Source: an uncultured Clostridia bacterium
Lineage (GTDB): Bacteria > Bacillota > Clostridia > Christensenellales > UBA1242
NCBI GenBank assembly: GCA_947591785.1
Contig: CANQDK010000005.1
Coordinates: 46,416-110,415, forward strand
Reading direction: 5' to 3'
Length of the DNA: 64,000 nucleotides
In this document: positions 10,255-20,197 of the stretch, one piece after another
Layout of the letters: every line of letters begins with the position of its first letter
Numbering within the stretch: position 1 is the stretch's first letter
Notes under the pieces: generated by a model
What the model was told of the DNA's origin: nothing
Database searches by the model: none
What the model saw: only the letters and a program-made list of their open reading frames with translations
Position numbers and translations under genes: made by a program

Positions 10255-11850
10255 ATGAGAAATTTACTACTTGCTGGTTCTTCCTCTGCGATTATCGTGT
10301 CGGGCGTGGTGTCAGGCATCATTTGTCTTTTGGTTGGTTTGGCCATTGGACTTTTGGTGTTTAAACTTTATAGCAACAAAAAATTACAAAAAAACAAATC
10401 TAATGCCATTAAAATCATTGAAGATGCGTATGCAGAGGCGAAAACCATAAAAAAAGAAGCGATTATTGAAAGTAAAGAACAATCGCAAAAATTAAAGGAA
10501 GAAGTTGAAAACGAAATTCGCGACAGGCGTTTGGAAGTAACCAAACTTGAAGAAAGACTTTCTCAACGTGAAGAATACATTGAGAAAAAAGAACAAGCCG
10601 TTGATAAAAAAAATGAACTGCTTGACGAAGAAAGAAAAAGTGTTCAAGATGCTAAACAGGGGCTTGAAAAAATTAAGCAAGAACAAGAAACTTTAAAAGA
10701 ACAAATCGTTGAACAACTTGAAAAAACTGCACAATTTTCAAAACAAGAAGCAAAAGATATGCTTATTGAAAATATGCGTAATGATGCACAAAAAGAAGCA
10801 GTAAGCATTGTCAAGAAAATCGAAGATGATGCTCGTGAAGAAGGAGAAAATAAGGCTCGTTGGATTATTGGACAAGCTTTGCAAAGATGTGCAACTGAAA
10901 CAACAAGCGAAATGACTGTTTCTGTTGTTTCTCTTCCTAATGACGAAATGAAAGGAAGAATTATTGGCAGAGAGGGGCGAAATATCAGAGCAATTGAAGC
11001 GGCAACTGGGGTTGAGCTTATTATTGACGACACTCCAGAAACAATCACAATTTCTGGGTTTGACCCAATAAGAAGAGAAGTTGCAAGATTATCACTTGAA
11101 AAACTTATTTCTGATGGAAGAATTCATCCAACTCGTGTTGAAGAAATTGTTGAAAAAATGCAGAAAGAAGTGGATAAGATTGTCAAACAAGCAGCTGATG
11201 ATGCTTGTAATGAAACGGGAATATTCAATCTTAATCCTGAAATTTTGAAAACTCTTGGCAGACTTAAATACCGCACAAGTTATGGACAAAATGTTTTAAA
11301 ACATTCCATTGAAACATCCATTATTGCAGGGCTTTTGGCAAGCGAAATGGGAGCAAATGTTAAAGTTGCAAAACGTGGAGGACTTCTTCATGATATTGGA
11401 AAAGCTCTAGACCATGAGCAAGAAGGAACTCATGTTCAAATCGGTGTTGAGCTTGCAAGAAAATGTGGAGAAAGCGAAGCGGTTGTTCACTGCATTGAAG
11501 CTCATCATTTTAATGTTGAATTTAAAAGTATTGAAGCTGTTATTGTTCAAGTTGCAGATGCAATTTCAAGTTCAAGGCCAGGTGCAAGAAGAGATAGTTT
11601 TGAAAACTATATCAAACGTTTACAACAACTCGAAGAAATTGCAAATGGTTTTAAGGGTGTTGACAAATCGTATGCGGTTCAGGCTGGAAGAGAAGTAAGA
11701 ATTATTGTAAAACCAACAGAGGTTTCTGATAGTGAAGCAATGTTTATGGCAAAAGAAATTGCTCAAAAGATTGAAAAAGAAATGCAATATCCAGGACAGA
11801 TAAAAGTTAATGTTATCAGAGAGAGCAGATATACTGAAACAGCAAAATAA
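10255..11850 (+). CDS. rny: Ribonuclease Y
   Basis: Membrane-bound endoribonuclease that starts mRNA decay in Firmicutes. N-terminal transmembrane helix (about 13-38), long coiled coil (about 50-185), KH domain with GRIIGREGRNIRAIE, and HD domain with the metal-binding GLLHDIGKALDHE motif. The C-terminal region is family-typical. 531 residues is normal. Good GGAG site upstream of the ATG. Confidence 0.97.
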   Translation: MRNLLLAGSSSAIIVSGVVSGIICLLVGLAIGLLVFKLYSNKKLQKNKSNAIKIIEDAYAEAKTIKKEAIIESKEQSQKLKEEVENEIRDRRLEVTKLEERLSQREEYIEKKEQAVDKKNELLDEERKSVQDAKQGLEKIKQEQETLKEQIVEQLEKTAQFSKQEAKDMLIENMRNDAQKEAVSIVKKIEDDAREEGENKARWIIGQALQRCATETTSEMTVSVVSLPNDEMKGRIIGREGRNIRAIEAATGVELIIDDTPETITISGFDPIRREVARLSLEKLISDGRIHPTRVEEIVEKMQKEVDKIVKQAADDACNETGIFNLNPEILKTLGRLKYRTSYGQNVLKHSIETSIIAGLLASEMGANVKVAKRGGLLHDIGKALDHEQEGTHVQIGVELARKCGESEAVVHCIEAHHFNVEFKSIEAVIVQVADAISSSRPGARRDSFENYIKRLQQLEEIANGFKGVDKSYAVQAGREVRIIVKPTEVSDSEAMFMAKEIAQKIEKEMQYPGQIKVNVIRESRYTETAK

Positions 11851-11946
11851 TTGATAAAATTAATTGGAATATATGTCTTATTTATTTGGTTGTGTTTCAA
11901 ACTCATTTTTATGATGTTTGTTTCATAATATTTTTAAGGAGGGGTT

Positions 11947-12309
11947 ATGTCTGAAAAAAAAGAAACTAAAACAAATGAAACAAAGACGACTGAAAAGAAA
12001 ACTAAAACTGTAAGGACTTGGTCAAGCACAAAAATTTTGGATTGCTTAGCATATTTTGCAATCATGTTTATTGCTCTTGCTTTGATTTTACACTTGATAT
12101 TTAGAGACAACAGTCCACAAGTTGCGAGTGCATTTCAATCTGTTGGAGAATGCTTGGCGTATATCATCTTAATCTGGTTGGCGTTCTATTGGACTTTGCG
12201 TAAACGTGGGGCTGGTTGGAACAATCGCTCAGTCTGGTGGCTTGTTGCATGGATTATTGCAACTGTTTTGATTATTGTGTTCTATATTTTCACTATTGTG
12301 AAGATTTAA
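11947..12309 (+). CDS. Small membrane protein
   Basis: 120 residues. A Lys/Thr-rich cytoplasmic-type N-terminus (about 1-30) is followed by three hydrophobic helices (about 35-55, 70-85, 95-115). It starts after a strong AAGGAGGGG site. No family recognised. The next small gene has a similar size and topology, and the two may form a unit. Confidence 0.6.
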   Translation: MSEKKETKTNETKTTEKKTKTVRTWSSTKILDCLAYFAIMFIALALILHLIFRDNSPQVASAFQSVGECLAYIILIWLAFYWTLRKRGAGWNNRSVWWLVAWIIATVLIIVFYIFTIVKI

Positions 12310-12385
12310 GTTTTTAAATTGAAACTTTATATCTATAATTTTGTTGTTTTTTAAAAAGATTTTATTTGAAAACTTGGAAGGGCAA

Positions 12386-12763
12386 ATGAAAAATATACCA
12401 TATATAATCACAGCAATTTTGATTGTTTTGGCAGGAATTTTTGCATTATTAAATAGAGTTTGGGCAGGGTTTGTATATTTTGTCCTGTCCTTTCTTTTGT
12501 TGTTGTCAATATTTTGGGCAGTTTGGCTTATAATTGAATACTTTACCACATTTAAAAGAGAACTTGATGAAAGTTTTAAACTATATCGTGCTGATACGAT
12601 AAATAGCAAAGAAGTTTCTGCACAGCAATTTGATGCAAATATTCCCGTCTATAAAAAACAATTTAACAGAAAAATTTTAAAAGTCAAATTGGTTAAGTGG
12701 GGGATTGTTATCTTCTGTTTTGCTGTTGCTGTGGCATTTTTGGTTGGAATGATTTTATATTAA
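12386..12763 (+). CDS. Small membrane protein
   Basis: 125 residues with two N-terminal helices (about 5-20 and 25-48), a polar middle of about 45 residues, and a C-terminal helix (about 100-123). The start at 12386 follows GGAAGGG; the track start at 12341 lacks a site. Family not recognised. Confidence 0.55.
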   Translation: MKNIPYIITAILIVLAGIFALLNRVWAGFVYFVLSFLLLLSIFWAVWLIIEYFTTFKRELDESFKLYRADTINSKEVSAQQFDANIPVYKKQFNRKILKVKLVKWGIVIFCFAVAVAFLVGMILY

Positions 12764-12847
12764 AAACGAAAAAATTTGTTCATTAAAGTTAATTTCATTT
12801 CTAAAACAAATCGCAAAATAAAAATGTTTTTGAAATGTTTTTGCTAA

Positions 12848-12878
12848 AAAGAAAAGTGCAAAGCTTTTCTTTTTTTGT
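12848..12878 (+). terminator. Terminator before comM
   Basis: AAAGAAAAG (12848-12856) and CTTTTCTTT (12864-12872) form a perfect nine-base-pair stem that runs into a T tract. Confidence 0.8.
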
Positions 12879-12984
12879 GTGAAATTTTTCTTATTTTTTG
12901 ATTTGTGTTATTTTGTGTGTTATTAGATAAATTGTTTTGAAAAGATAAGAGAATTTGATATAATATCTATTATGTGAGGTGAAA

Positions 12985-14520
12985 ATGTTATCAAAAGTTC
13001 TAGGCTTTGGACTTATAGGTATTGATGGCTTTCCTGTCCAAATTGAAACTGATATGATAGGTGGAATTCCAAATATCGAAATTGTTGGACTTGGTGATAC
13101 CGCTGTTAAAGAAGCAAAAGAACGTGTCAAATCTGGAATACGAAATTCTGGTTTGGAATTTCCAGTGAAACATTATACAGTGAATCTTGCTCCAGCAGAT
13201 GTCAAGAAAGAAGGCCCATGTTTTGATTTGGGTATTGCTGTTGGAATTTTGTCTGCTTCACAACAAATTAAAATAAAAAAATATAAAAATTTTGTTTTTA
13301 TTGGTGAACTTTCTCTTGATGGGAGTTTAAAGAAAGTTAGAGGTGTTCTTCCAATGCTTATTTCGGCAAGAACAATGGGGTATAATAAATTTATCATTCC
13401 AGAAGAAAATGCGGAAGAGGCAAGATATATTGATGGAATTGACATTTATGCATTGTCAAATCTTAAAGATACTGTTGATTTTTTAAATGATGAAAAGGAA
13501 ATTAAACCGCTTGAAGTCAAGTCTTTTGATGAAGCTGTTAATGCCGAAGAAAACACTCTTGATTTTGAGAATGTTAAAGGGCAGGCTCAAGCAAAAAGGG
13601 CTTTGGAAATTGCAGCTGCAGGAGGGCATAATGTTTTGATGATTGGGCCACCTGGCAGTGGAAAAAGCATGCTTGCAAAATGCTTTCCTGGAATCCTTCC
13701 AGACTTAACATTTGAAGAAGCTCTTGAAGTTACAAAAATTCATTCAGTTGCAGGAGAATTGGATTTAAAAAAAGGCATTATTTCAAAAAGGCCTTTTCGT
13801 TCTCCGCATCACACAACAACATCAGTGAGTATGACAGGCGGTGGAAACAAGACAAAACCTGGAGAATTCAGTATGGCACATAATGGTGTTTTGTTTTTAG
13901 ATGAATTTCCAGAATATTCAAAACAAATGATTGAAACGTTGCGTCAACCACTTGAAGATGGAAAAATCACCGTTTCAAGATTGAATCAAACGATAACTTA
14001 TCCATCAAATTTCACATTGATTGCAAGCATGAATCCTTGTCCATGCGGATATTATGGTTCTACTGATAGAGAATGTAAATGTTCGCCAGTGCAGATACAT
14101 AAATATTTGTCAAGGATTTCTGGGCCAATTATGGACAGAATCGATATTCAAGTTGAAGTGGACAATGTTAAATTTTCTGAACTAAACAGCACGGAAAAAG
14201 AAGAGAGCTCTGTAGAAATCAAAAAGAGGGTTAACAAAGCAAGAAAAATCCAATTGGAACGCTTCAAAAATTCAAAAAATTATTCTAATGCTAAAATGAC
14301 AGTTCCTCAAATGAAGAAATTTTGTCAACTTTCTCCAGATTGCACACAACTTATGGAGCAGGCGTTTAACAGCCTTAAACTTAGTGCAAGAGCACATGAT
14401 AGGATTTTGAAAGTTGCAAGAACTATTGCTGATTTAGATGGAGAAATTGATATTAAACCACAGCATATTGCTGAAGCAATTTCTTATCGTGGGCTTGACA
14501 GAAAATATTGGAGTATTTAA
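12985..14520 (+). CDS. comM: ComM/YifB-type Mg-chelatase-like AAA+ ATPase
   Basis: AAA+ helicase-like protein. ComM promotes branch migration during natural transformation in some bacteria, and the role varies. N-terminal Lon-like domain (about 1-170), Walker A GPPGSGKSMLAK (about 220), Walker B FLDEF, a CPCGYYG cysteine motif, and a C-terminal Mg-chelatase subdomain. 511 residues is typical. The start at 12985 follows GAGGTG; a GTG six bases earlier is the track start. It lies next to dprA, another DNA-uptake gene. Confidence 0.92.
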   Translation: MLSKVLGFGLIGIDGFPVQIETDMIGGIPNIEIVGLGDTAVKEAKERVKSGIRNSGLEFPVKHYTVNLAPADVKKEGPCFDLGIAVGILSASQQIKIKKYKNFVFIGELSLDGSLKKVRGVLPMLISARTMGYNKFIIPEENAEEARYIDGIDIYALSNLKDTVDFLNDEKEIKPLEVKSFDEAVNAEENTLDFENVKGQAQAKRALEIAAAGGHNVLMIGPPGSGKSMLAKCFPGILPDLTFEEALEVTKIHSVAGELDLKKGIISKRPFRSPHHTTTSVSMTGGGNKTKPGEFSMAHNGVLFLDEFPEYSKQMIETLRQPLEDGKITVSRLNQTITYPSNFTLIASMNPCPCGYYGSTDRECKCSPVQIHKYLSRISGPIMDRIDIQVEVDNVKFSELNSTEKEESSVEIKKRVNKARKIQLERFKNSKNYSNAKMTVPQMKKFCQLSPDCTQLMEQAFNSLKLSARAHDRILKVARTIADLDGEIDIKPQHIAEAISYRGLDRKYWSI

Positions 14521-14535
14521 ATTTTAACTTATATT

Positions 14536-14576
14536 GTGGTGGTATGCATGCATAATACACATTATTTGGTATTATG
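14536..14576. repeat. Dispersed palindromic element (comM-dprA gap)
   Basis: GGTATGCATGCATAATAC forms the core palindrome, followed by a second half element, GGTATTATG. It lies between the comM stop and the dprA start. Confidence 0.75.
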
Positions 14577-14595
14577 TCAAATTTGGAGGTTTGTT

Positions 14596-15687
14596 TTGAT
14601 TTCGCAAATAGATAGATTTTTAGTGTTTATGTCTATGAATGAAATTCCAAATAAGAAACAAGAGATTTTAATTAATCAATTTTATAAAAATGACGAAAGT
14701 TTTTCGCTTGATGAACTGCTTTTTAACGAGGATTTAAGTTCAATATTTTTGGAAGATGAACTTAAAACTTTAAGAAAAAACTACGATGGGCAACAACTTG
14801 ATGGCACTATTGAAAATATGCTTAATTCTGGCATTAAAATTTTGACGGTGTTTTCCGAGGATTTTCCAAAATCTCTTTATGGACTTTCTGATAGGCCACT
14901 TATTTTATATGCAAAAGGCGATGTTTCTCTTTTAAAAGGAAAATGCTTCAGTGTTGTTGGAACGCGTATGCCAACTTCCTATGGAAAAATTATCACTGAA
15001 AAATTCGTTAAGAAACTTGTTCAGGGCGGGCTTACAATTGTAAGTGGTTTATGTTTTGGAATTGACGAAATTGCTCATCGCACCACTCTTGAAATGAGCG
15101 GAAAAACAATTGCAATTATTGGAAGTGGTTTTTCGCATATTTATCCGTCAACAAATGTAAATCTTGCAAAACAAATTGCTGAAAAGGGACTTATTTTAAG
15201 TGAATATCCACCATCTTTTCTTGCGAAAAAATACACTTTCCCAAGAAGAAACAGAATTATTGCTGGTGTTAGTATGGGCATTTTGATTCCAGAAGCTGGA
15301 ATTAAAAGTGGAACTATGCATACAAAGGAATATGCACTTGAATATGGAAAGGATATTTTTGCTGTTCCTGGAAATGTTGTGAGTAACAAAAGTGAACTTC
15401 CAAATATGCTTATCAAAACCGCTCAAGCAGAGTGCGTTTTAAGTGCTGATGATATCTTGGAATTTTATGGATTAAACTGTCAAAAACGCCCTGAACAAAA
15501 TAAATATATTGAACTTTCTTTTGATGAGCAAATGATTATCAATTTATTGAAAAACGAGGAGCGTAGTTTCGATTTCCTTGCAAAAGAAACTAAAATTCCT
15601 GTTAATATTTTGAATAGTTGTTTGACAACATTGGAAATTCGTGGTTTAATAAAAAAGTTACCAGCACAAAAATTTTGTTTGACTTAG
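14596..15687 (+). CDS. dprA: DNA processing protein DprA
   Basis: Binds incoming single-stranded DNA and loads RecA during transformation. The Rossmann-like DprA domain spans about residues 80-290 (SVVGTRMPTSYG, SGLCFGIDEIAH, GSGFSHIYP, EYPP, FPRRNRIIAG). A C-terminal winged helix follows. The start is TTG at 14596, six bases after GGAGG; the upstream track ATG lies in the repeat element. 363 residues. Confidence 0.93.
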   Translation: MISQIDRFLVFMSMNEIPNKKQEILINQFYKNDESFSLDELLFNEDLSSIFLEDELKTLRKNYDGQQLDGTIENMLNSGIKILTVFSEDFPKSLYGLSDRPLILYAKGDVSLLKGKCFSVVGTRMPTSYGKIITEKFVKKLVQGGLTIVSGLCFGIDEIAHRTTLEMSGKTIAIIGSGFSHIYPSTNVNLAKQIAEKGLILSEYPPSFLAKKYTFPRRNRIIAGVSMGILIPEAGIKSGTMHTKEYALEYGKDIFAVPGNVVSNKSELPNMLIKTAQAECVLSADDILEFYGLNCQKRPEQNKYIELSFDEQMIINLLKNEERSFDFLAKETKIPVNILNSCLTTLEIRGLIKKLPAQKFCLT

Positions 15688-15733
15688 ATATCAATATGGT
15701 GCTAAATTTATATAAAATAAAAAGGAGTTTGTT

Positions 15734-17812
15734 TTGAAACTTGTTGTTATTGAAGCCCCAGCAAAAAGGGACACTTTAAAAAAATATCTTGGTGACGGTT
15801 ATGAAGTCTTTGCAACAAAAGGGCATATTAGAGATTTGCCTGCAAAGGCATTTGCAATTGACTTAACAAACAATTACGAACCGCATTATGAAATTAACCC
15901 AGACAAAAAAGCTCTTATTGAAGATTTAAAAAAGAAAGCAAAGCGAGCTGACGAAGTCTTGATTGCAACCGACCCTGATAGAGAAGGAGAGGCGATTTCT
16001 TGGCATGTTGCTTATGTTCTTGGGCTTGATCCAAAGACAAAATGCCGAATTCAATTTAATGAAATTTCAAAAAAAGCAGTTCTCAAAGCATTGACAGAAC
16101 CTCGAACAATTGACATTAATCTTGTTAATGCTCAACAGGCAAGGCGTGTTCTTGATAGAATTGTGGGCTATAAGCTTTCACCAATTCTATCACGTAAAAT
16201 TGCACCAAAACTTTCTGCGGGCAGAGTTCAGTCTGTTGCACTTAAACTTGTTGTTGACAGAGAAAAAGAAATTGAAAATTTTAAGCCAGAAGAATATTGG
16301 ACTGTTTCTGCATTGCATGAAAAGAACAAACTCAAATTTAAATCGAATTTGACTTCCTTTAAAGAAAAGAAAATAAAACCAGCAAATCGAGCCGAAGTTG
16401 ATGTTGTTCTTTCTGCTGTTAAAGGAAAAAATTTTGAAGTTGTTGAAATTAAGAAATCGCGAACAAAATCTCATGCACAAGCTCCTTTCACAACAAGCAC
16501 TATGCAACAAGATGCTTTAAACAAGCTTGGAATGAGTTTGCGAAAAACAACTCAATCAGCTCAAGAACTTTATGAAGGTGTTGAAGTTAAGGGTGAAGGT
16601 AAAATTGCACTCATAACTTATATTAGAACTGACAGCACGCGTGTTTCTGTTGATGCACAAAACGCTTGTCGTCAATTTATTGTTGAAAAATATGGCAAAG
16701 ATTATGTTCCTGAAAAACCAAACATCTATGCAAGCAAAAAGAACGCACAAGATGCTCACGAAGCAATAAGGCCAATCAATATGCAAATGACACCAGAGAT
16801 GGTTAAGGACAGTCTTTCAAAAGACAATTATCGACTTTATAAACTTATATATGAGCGATTTATGGCAAGTCAAATGAGTGAAGCGGAATATTCAAATGTT
16901 AATGTGACATTAAATTGCGAAGGATATGAATTTAAAACTGTTGGAAAAACGCTTGAATTTGCTGGATACACAGCAGTTTATAAAGAATTTAATGATGAAG
17001 AAAAAGATTTGAATAAAAACAATTCAGATAAAATTCCTCAACTTAGTGAAGGAGAAACTTTGTCTGCACTTGAAATTAAGGAAGAACAAAAATTCACAAA
17101 ACCACCTGCAAGATTTACCGAAGCCAGTCTTGTTAAGGCAATGGAAGAAAAAGGGATTGGCAGGCCTGCAACTTATGCAGCAACCATAACGATTCTAACT
17201 GCAAGAAACTATTGTTCTAAAGATGGCAAGGCACTTGTTCCAACTGAACTTGGACGAAAGATGGTTGAATATTTGGAAAAATTTTTCAATAGTGTTATTA
17301 ATGTTAAGTTTACTGCACACATGGAAAATCGACTTGACGATATTGCAGAAAATAAAGATGAGTGGCATAGTGTTGTTGACAGTTTTTGGAATGGATTTAA
17401 GGATTTGCTTAAAAATGCCGACTCAAGCAGTTTAACTATGAAAAGCAATCCAATCGAAACTGATATTTTATGTGAGAAGTGTGGGCATAAAATGTTGATT
17501 CGAGAGGGAAGATATGGGAAGTTTTTGGGTTGTTCAAATTTTCCTAAGTGCAGAAATGTTCGCCCTTATGAAGAACATGAGAAAAAATCTGTTTCAAAGT
17601 GTCCTCTTTGTGGAAAGGATGTGTATGCTCTTCGCACAAAACGTGGAAAATTTTTCTATGCTTGCGAAGATAGAGAACATTGCAATTTCATGAGTTGGGA
17701 TATTCCAACAGGGGAGTTGTGTCCAAAATGTAAAAAACCTCTTGTAAAGAGAGGTAAAAATGTGAAGTGTTCTGAATGTGACTATGTTCAGCCAATTGAA
17801 ACAAAAGAGTGA
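15734..17812 (+). CDS. topA: DNA topoisomerase I
   Basis: Type IA topoisomerase that relaxes negative supercoils. TOPRIM domain with VIEAPAKRDTLKKYLG and DPDREGEAISWH. The active-site tyrosine is in ALITYIRTDSTRVS. C-terminal tail of about three C4 zinc ribbons (CEKCGHKM..., CPLCGK..., CPKCKKPL...). 692 residues. TTG start with AAAGGAG upstream. topA next to hslVU matches the Firmicutes topA-codV-hslV-hslU cluster, but the codV/xerC gene is missing here and a recombinase lies at 53 kb instead. Confidence 0.97.
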   Translation: MKLVVIEAPAKRDTLKKYLGDGYEVFATKGHIRDLPAKAFAIDLTNNYEPHYEINPDKKALIEDLKKKAKRADEVLIATDPDREGEAISWHVAYVLGLDPKTKCRIQFNEISKKAVLKALTEPRTIDINLVNAQQARRVLDRIVGYKLSPILSRKIAPKLSAGRVQSVALKLVVDREKEIENFKPEEYWTVSALHEKNKLKFKSNLTSFKEKKIKPANRAEVDVVLSAVKGKNFEVVEIKKSRTKSHAQAPFTTSTMQQDALNKLGMSLRKTTQSAQELYEGVEVKGEGKIALITYIRTDSTRVSVDAQNACRQFIVEKYGKDYVPEKPNIYASKKNAQDAHEAIRPINMQMTPEMVKDSLSKDNYRLYKLIYERFMASQMSEAEYSNVNVTLNCEGYEFKTVGKTLEFAGYTAVYKEFNDEEKDLNKNNSDKIPQLSEGETLSALEIKEEQKFTKPPARFTEASLVKAMEEKGIGRPATYAATITILTARNYCSKDGKALVPTELGRKMVEYLEKFFNSVINVKFTAHMENRLDDIAENKDEWHSVVDSFWNGFKDLLKNADSSSLTMKSNPIETDILCEKCGHKMLIREGRYGKFLGCSNFPKCRNVRPYEEHEKKSVSKCPLCGKDVYALRTKRGKFFYACEDREHCNFMSWDIPTGELCPKCKKPLVKRGKNVKCSECDYVQPIETKE

Positions 17813-18027
17813 ATTGTTTTTAATTTTGAGTCTTTTTATATTCAATTTTGTTAAAAAAAATTATTTATGTCTTTAATTTGTTTTTAAAGAACTCAAAATT
17901 GTGTTATAATTGATTTGTAAAGATTGTTGAAATGAATAAATTTATTTAAATTTAGTCTTATTTGGACAAAGAAAATTTAAGGTAAAAATCATGTTCAACT
18001 AAATTTCTTAGAAATTAAGGAGATTGT

Positions 18028-18567
18028 ATGGAAAGTATGTTTAGAGGCACAACAATTTGTGCTGTAAAGAAAGATGGTAAAATTGCTGTTGCGGGTGATG
18101 GACAAGTTACAATGTCAAATAGTATTATCTTTAAAAACAACGCAAAAAAAGTTAGAAGAATATACAATAATTCTGTTGTTATTGGATTTGCAGGAACTGT
18201 TGCTGATGCTTTTTCTCTATCTGAAAAATTTGAGGGTATGCTCAACAAATTCGCAGGAAATCTTATGCGTAGTGCAGTTGAACTTGCTCAACTATGGCGT
18301 GAAGATAAAGCATCAAGACAACTCGACGCAATGATGATTGTTGCTGACAAAAACCAAATTTTGATTTTGTCTGGAACTGGTGATGTTATCGAACCACAAG
18401 ATGGAATTTGTGCAATTGGTTCAGGTGGAAATTATGCTTTGGCTTCTGCACGTGCTTTAATTCAAAACACAGATTTTTCTGCAAAAGAAATTGCTTATAA
18501 ATCTTTGAAAATTGCAAGTGAAATATGCGTTTTCACAAACGATAACATTATTGTTGAAGAACTATAA
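18028..18567 (+). CDS. hslV: HslV (ClpQ) peptidase subunit
   Basis: Proteasome-like threonine peptidase that works with HslU. The N-terminal stretch [23 protein letters not shown] contains the TT pair whose first threonine becomes the nucleophile after processing. [24 protein letters not shown] is also conserved. 179 residues is normal. An extended -10 (TGTTATAAT, 17902-17910) lies upstream. It pairs with hslU downstream. Confidence 0.96.
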   Translation: MESMFRGTTICAVKKDGKIAVAGDGQVTMSNSIIFKNNAKKVRRIYNNSVVIGFAGTVADAFSLSEKFEGMLNKFAGNLMRSAVELAQLWREDKASRQLDAMMIVADKNQILILSGTGDVIEPQDGICAIGSGGNYALASARALIQNTDFSAKEIAYKSLKIASEICVFTNDNIIVEEL

Positions 18568-18710
18568 TTTTGCTTTAAGTGAAAATTAGAAATTTGTTAA
18601 TTTTAAAATTTGAAAATTTGAAATTGATAAAATATTTGTTGCATTATTGCAAGACAACAATATGATTATTCAAGAAGAAATCTTATATAAATTATTAAAG
18701 GAGTTTTAAA

Positions 18711-20006
18711 ATGAATTATACACCAAAACAAATCGTGGCTGAACTTGATAAATATATTGTCGGACAGACAAAGGCAAAACGTGCGGTTGCTGTTGCTCTT
18801 AGAAATAGATATCGTCGCAGTCGTCTTCCTGCTGAAACCAGAGACGAAATCACTCCAAAAAATATCGTTATGAGTGGGCCAACAGGTGTTGGTAAAACAG
18901 AAATTGCTCGCAGACTTGCAAAGTTGGTTGGTTCTCCTTTTGTTAAGGTTGAAGCAACAAAATATACTGAAGTTGGCTATGTTGGGCGTGACGTTGAAAG
19001 TATGGTGCGTGATCTTGTTGAAGTTGCTGTGAGAATGGTTAAAGACAACAAAAAGAAAGAAGTTGAAGCAAAAGTTATGCCAATTGTTGAAAACAAACTT
19101 GTTGATGCTCTTTTTCAGAACCGCCGCGTAACTATGGTTGACGTCAACAGAGATTCTCTTTTTGATGAATTGCATTCTGGAAAAGTTGAAGATGAAGTTG
19201 TTGAAGTTATTGTATTGGAATCTCCAAAACCTATGATGGCTTTTGGTGGAAACGAAATTAATTTGGGTTCTATGTTTGATGGGTTGACACCACCAAAACA
19301 TAAGAAAAAGAAAATGTCAGTTCGTCATGCAAGAGAAGCACTTTTACAAGAAGAAAGTGACAAAATTATTGATATGGATAATGTAAACGAAGAGGCCATC
19401 GCACTTGCTGAGGAACAGGGGATTATCTTTATTGATGAAATTGATAAGATTATTGGAAAGAGTCAAGCAACAAACAGTGCTGATGTTTCAAGAGAGGGGG
19501 TTCAAAGAGATATTTTGCCAATTGTTGAAGGAAGCACCGTTCCAACAAAATATGGAAATGTGAAAACAGATTTTATTTTGTTTATAGCTGCAGGAGCTTT
19601 TCATGTTGCAAAAATGGAAGATATGATTCCAGAACTTCAGGGGCGTTTTCCAATTAGAGTTGAACTTGAAAGTTTAACAAAAGAAGATTTCAAGAAAATC
19701 TTAACCACTCCAAAGAATGCTGTAACTTTGCAATATTCAAATCTTCTTAAAGTTGATAACATCAATTTGGTGTTTAAAGATGATGCACTTGATGAGATTG
19801 CAGAAATGGCAGAACGAGAAAATGAAACAAGTGAAGATTTGGGTGCAAGGAGATTGCATACAATTATGGAAAGTGTTTTGGAAGATGTTTCTTTTAACGC
19901 AACAGGCGAACATCCAATGCTTGATGTTGTGATTGACAGAACTTATGTTCAAAATGTCTTTAAGGATAAAACACAAAAGTTTGATTTGAAGAAGTATGTA
20001 TTATAA
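18711..20006 (+). CDS. hslU: HslU (ClpY) ATPase subunit
   Basis: AAA+ unfoldase partner of HslV. Walker A GPTGVGKTEIARRLAKL, GYVGRDVESMVRDLVE, an intermediate domain (about 130-230), Walker B IIFIDEIDKI, and a C-terminal peptide (FDLKKYVL) of the kind that inserts into HslV. 431 residues is shorter than E. coli HslU owing to a compact I domain. AAAGGAG precedes the ATG. The 143-bp gap from hslV has no clear terminator. Confidence 0.96.
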   Translation: MNYTPKQIVAELDKYIVGQTKAKRAVAVALRNRYRRSRLPAETRDEITPKNIVMSGPTGVGKTEIARRLAKLVGSPFVKVEATKYTEVGYVGRDVESMVRDLVEVAVRMVKDNKKKEVEAKVMPIVENKLVDALFQNRRVTMVDVNRDSLFDELHSGKVEDEVVEVIVLESPKPMMAFGGNEINLGSMFDGLTPPKHKKKKMSVRHAREALLQEESDKIIDMDNVNEEAIALAEEQGIIFIDEIDKIIGKSQATNSADVSREGVQRDILPIVEGSTVPTKYGNVKTDFILFIAAGAFHVAKMEDMIPELQGRFPIRVELESLTKEDFKKILTTPKNAVTLQYSNLLKVDNINLVFKDDALDEIAEMAERENETSEDLGARRLHTIMESVLEDVSFNATGEHPMLDVVIDRTYVQNVFKDKTQKFDLKKYVL

Positions 20007-20013
20007 GAAAGGG

Positions 20014-20048
20014 AAGTTAGGACTAAATATTATCCTAACTTTGTCTTT
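20014..20048 (+). terminator. Terminator after hslU
   Basis: AAGTTAGGA (20014-20022) and TCCTAACTT (20033-20041) form a nine-base-pair stem. The T tract is weak. Confidence 0.6.
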
Positions 20049-20054
20049 ATTATA

Positions 20055-20106
20055 TTGCATACTACACAAAATTTTGTGTAGTATTGTTGCATAACACCAC
20101 AATATA
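20055..20106. repeat. Dispersed palindromic element (hslU-tcdA gap)
   Basis: A perfect 26-bp palindrome (ATACTACACAAAA plus its complement, 20059-20084) is followed by GCATAACACCACAATATA. Together they match a full copy of the element. Confidence 0.75.
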
Positions 20107-20197
20107 CATGATTTTTTAAATATAGTTTTTTAATCTTTATATTTAATTTTTATTAATATTGTTTATTTATAAAAATCGTAATAATTGGAGTTTTTTA

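Noticed and set aside
17821-17900. Inverted repeat AATTTTGAGTCTTT / AAAGAACTCAAAATT around the topA-hslV gap
   Set aside because: Imperfect, AT-rich, with a 50-base loop; may be chance in this composition.
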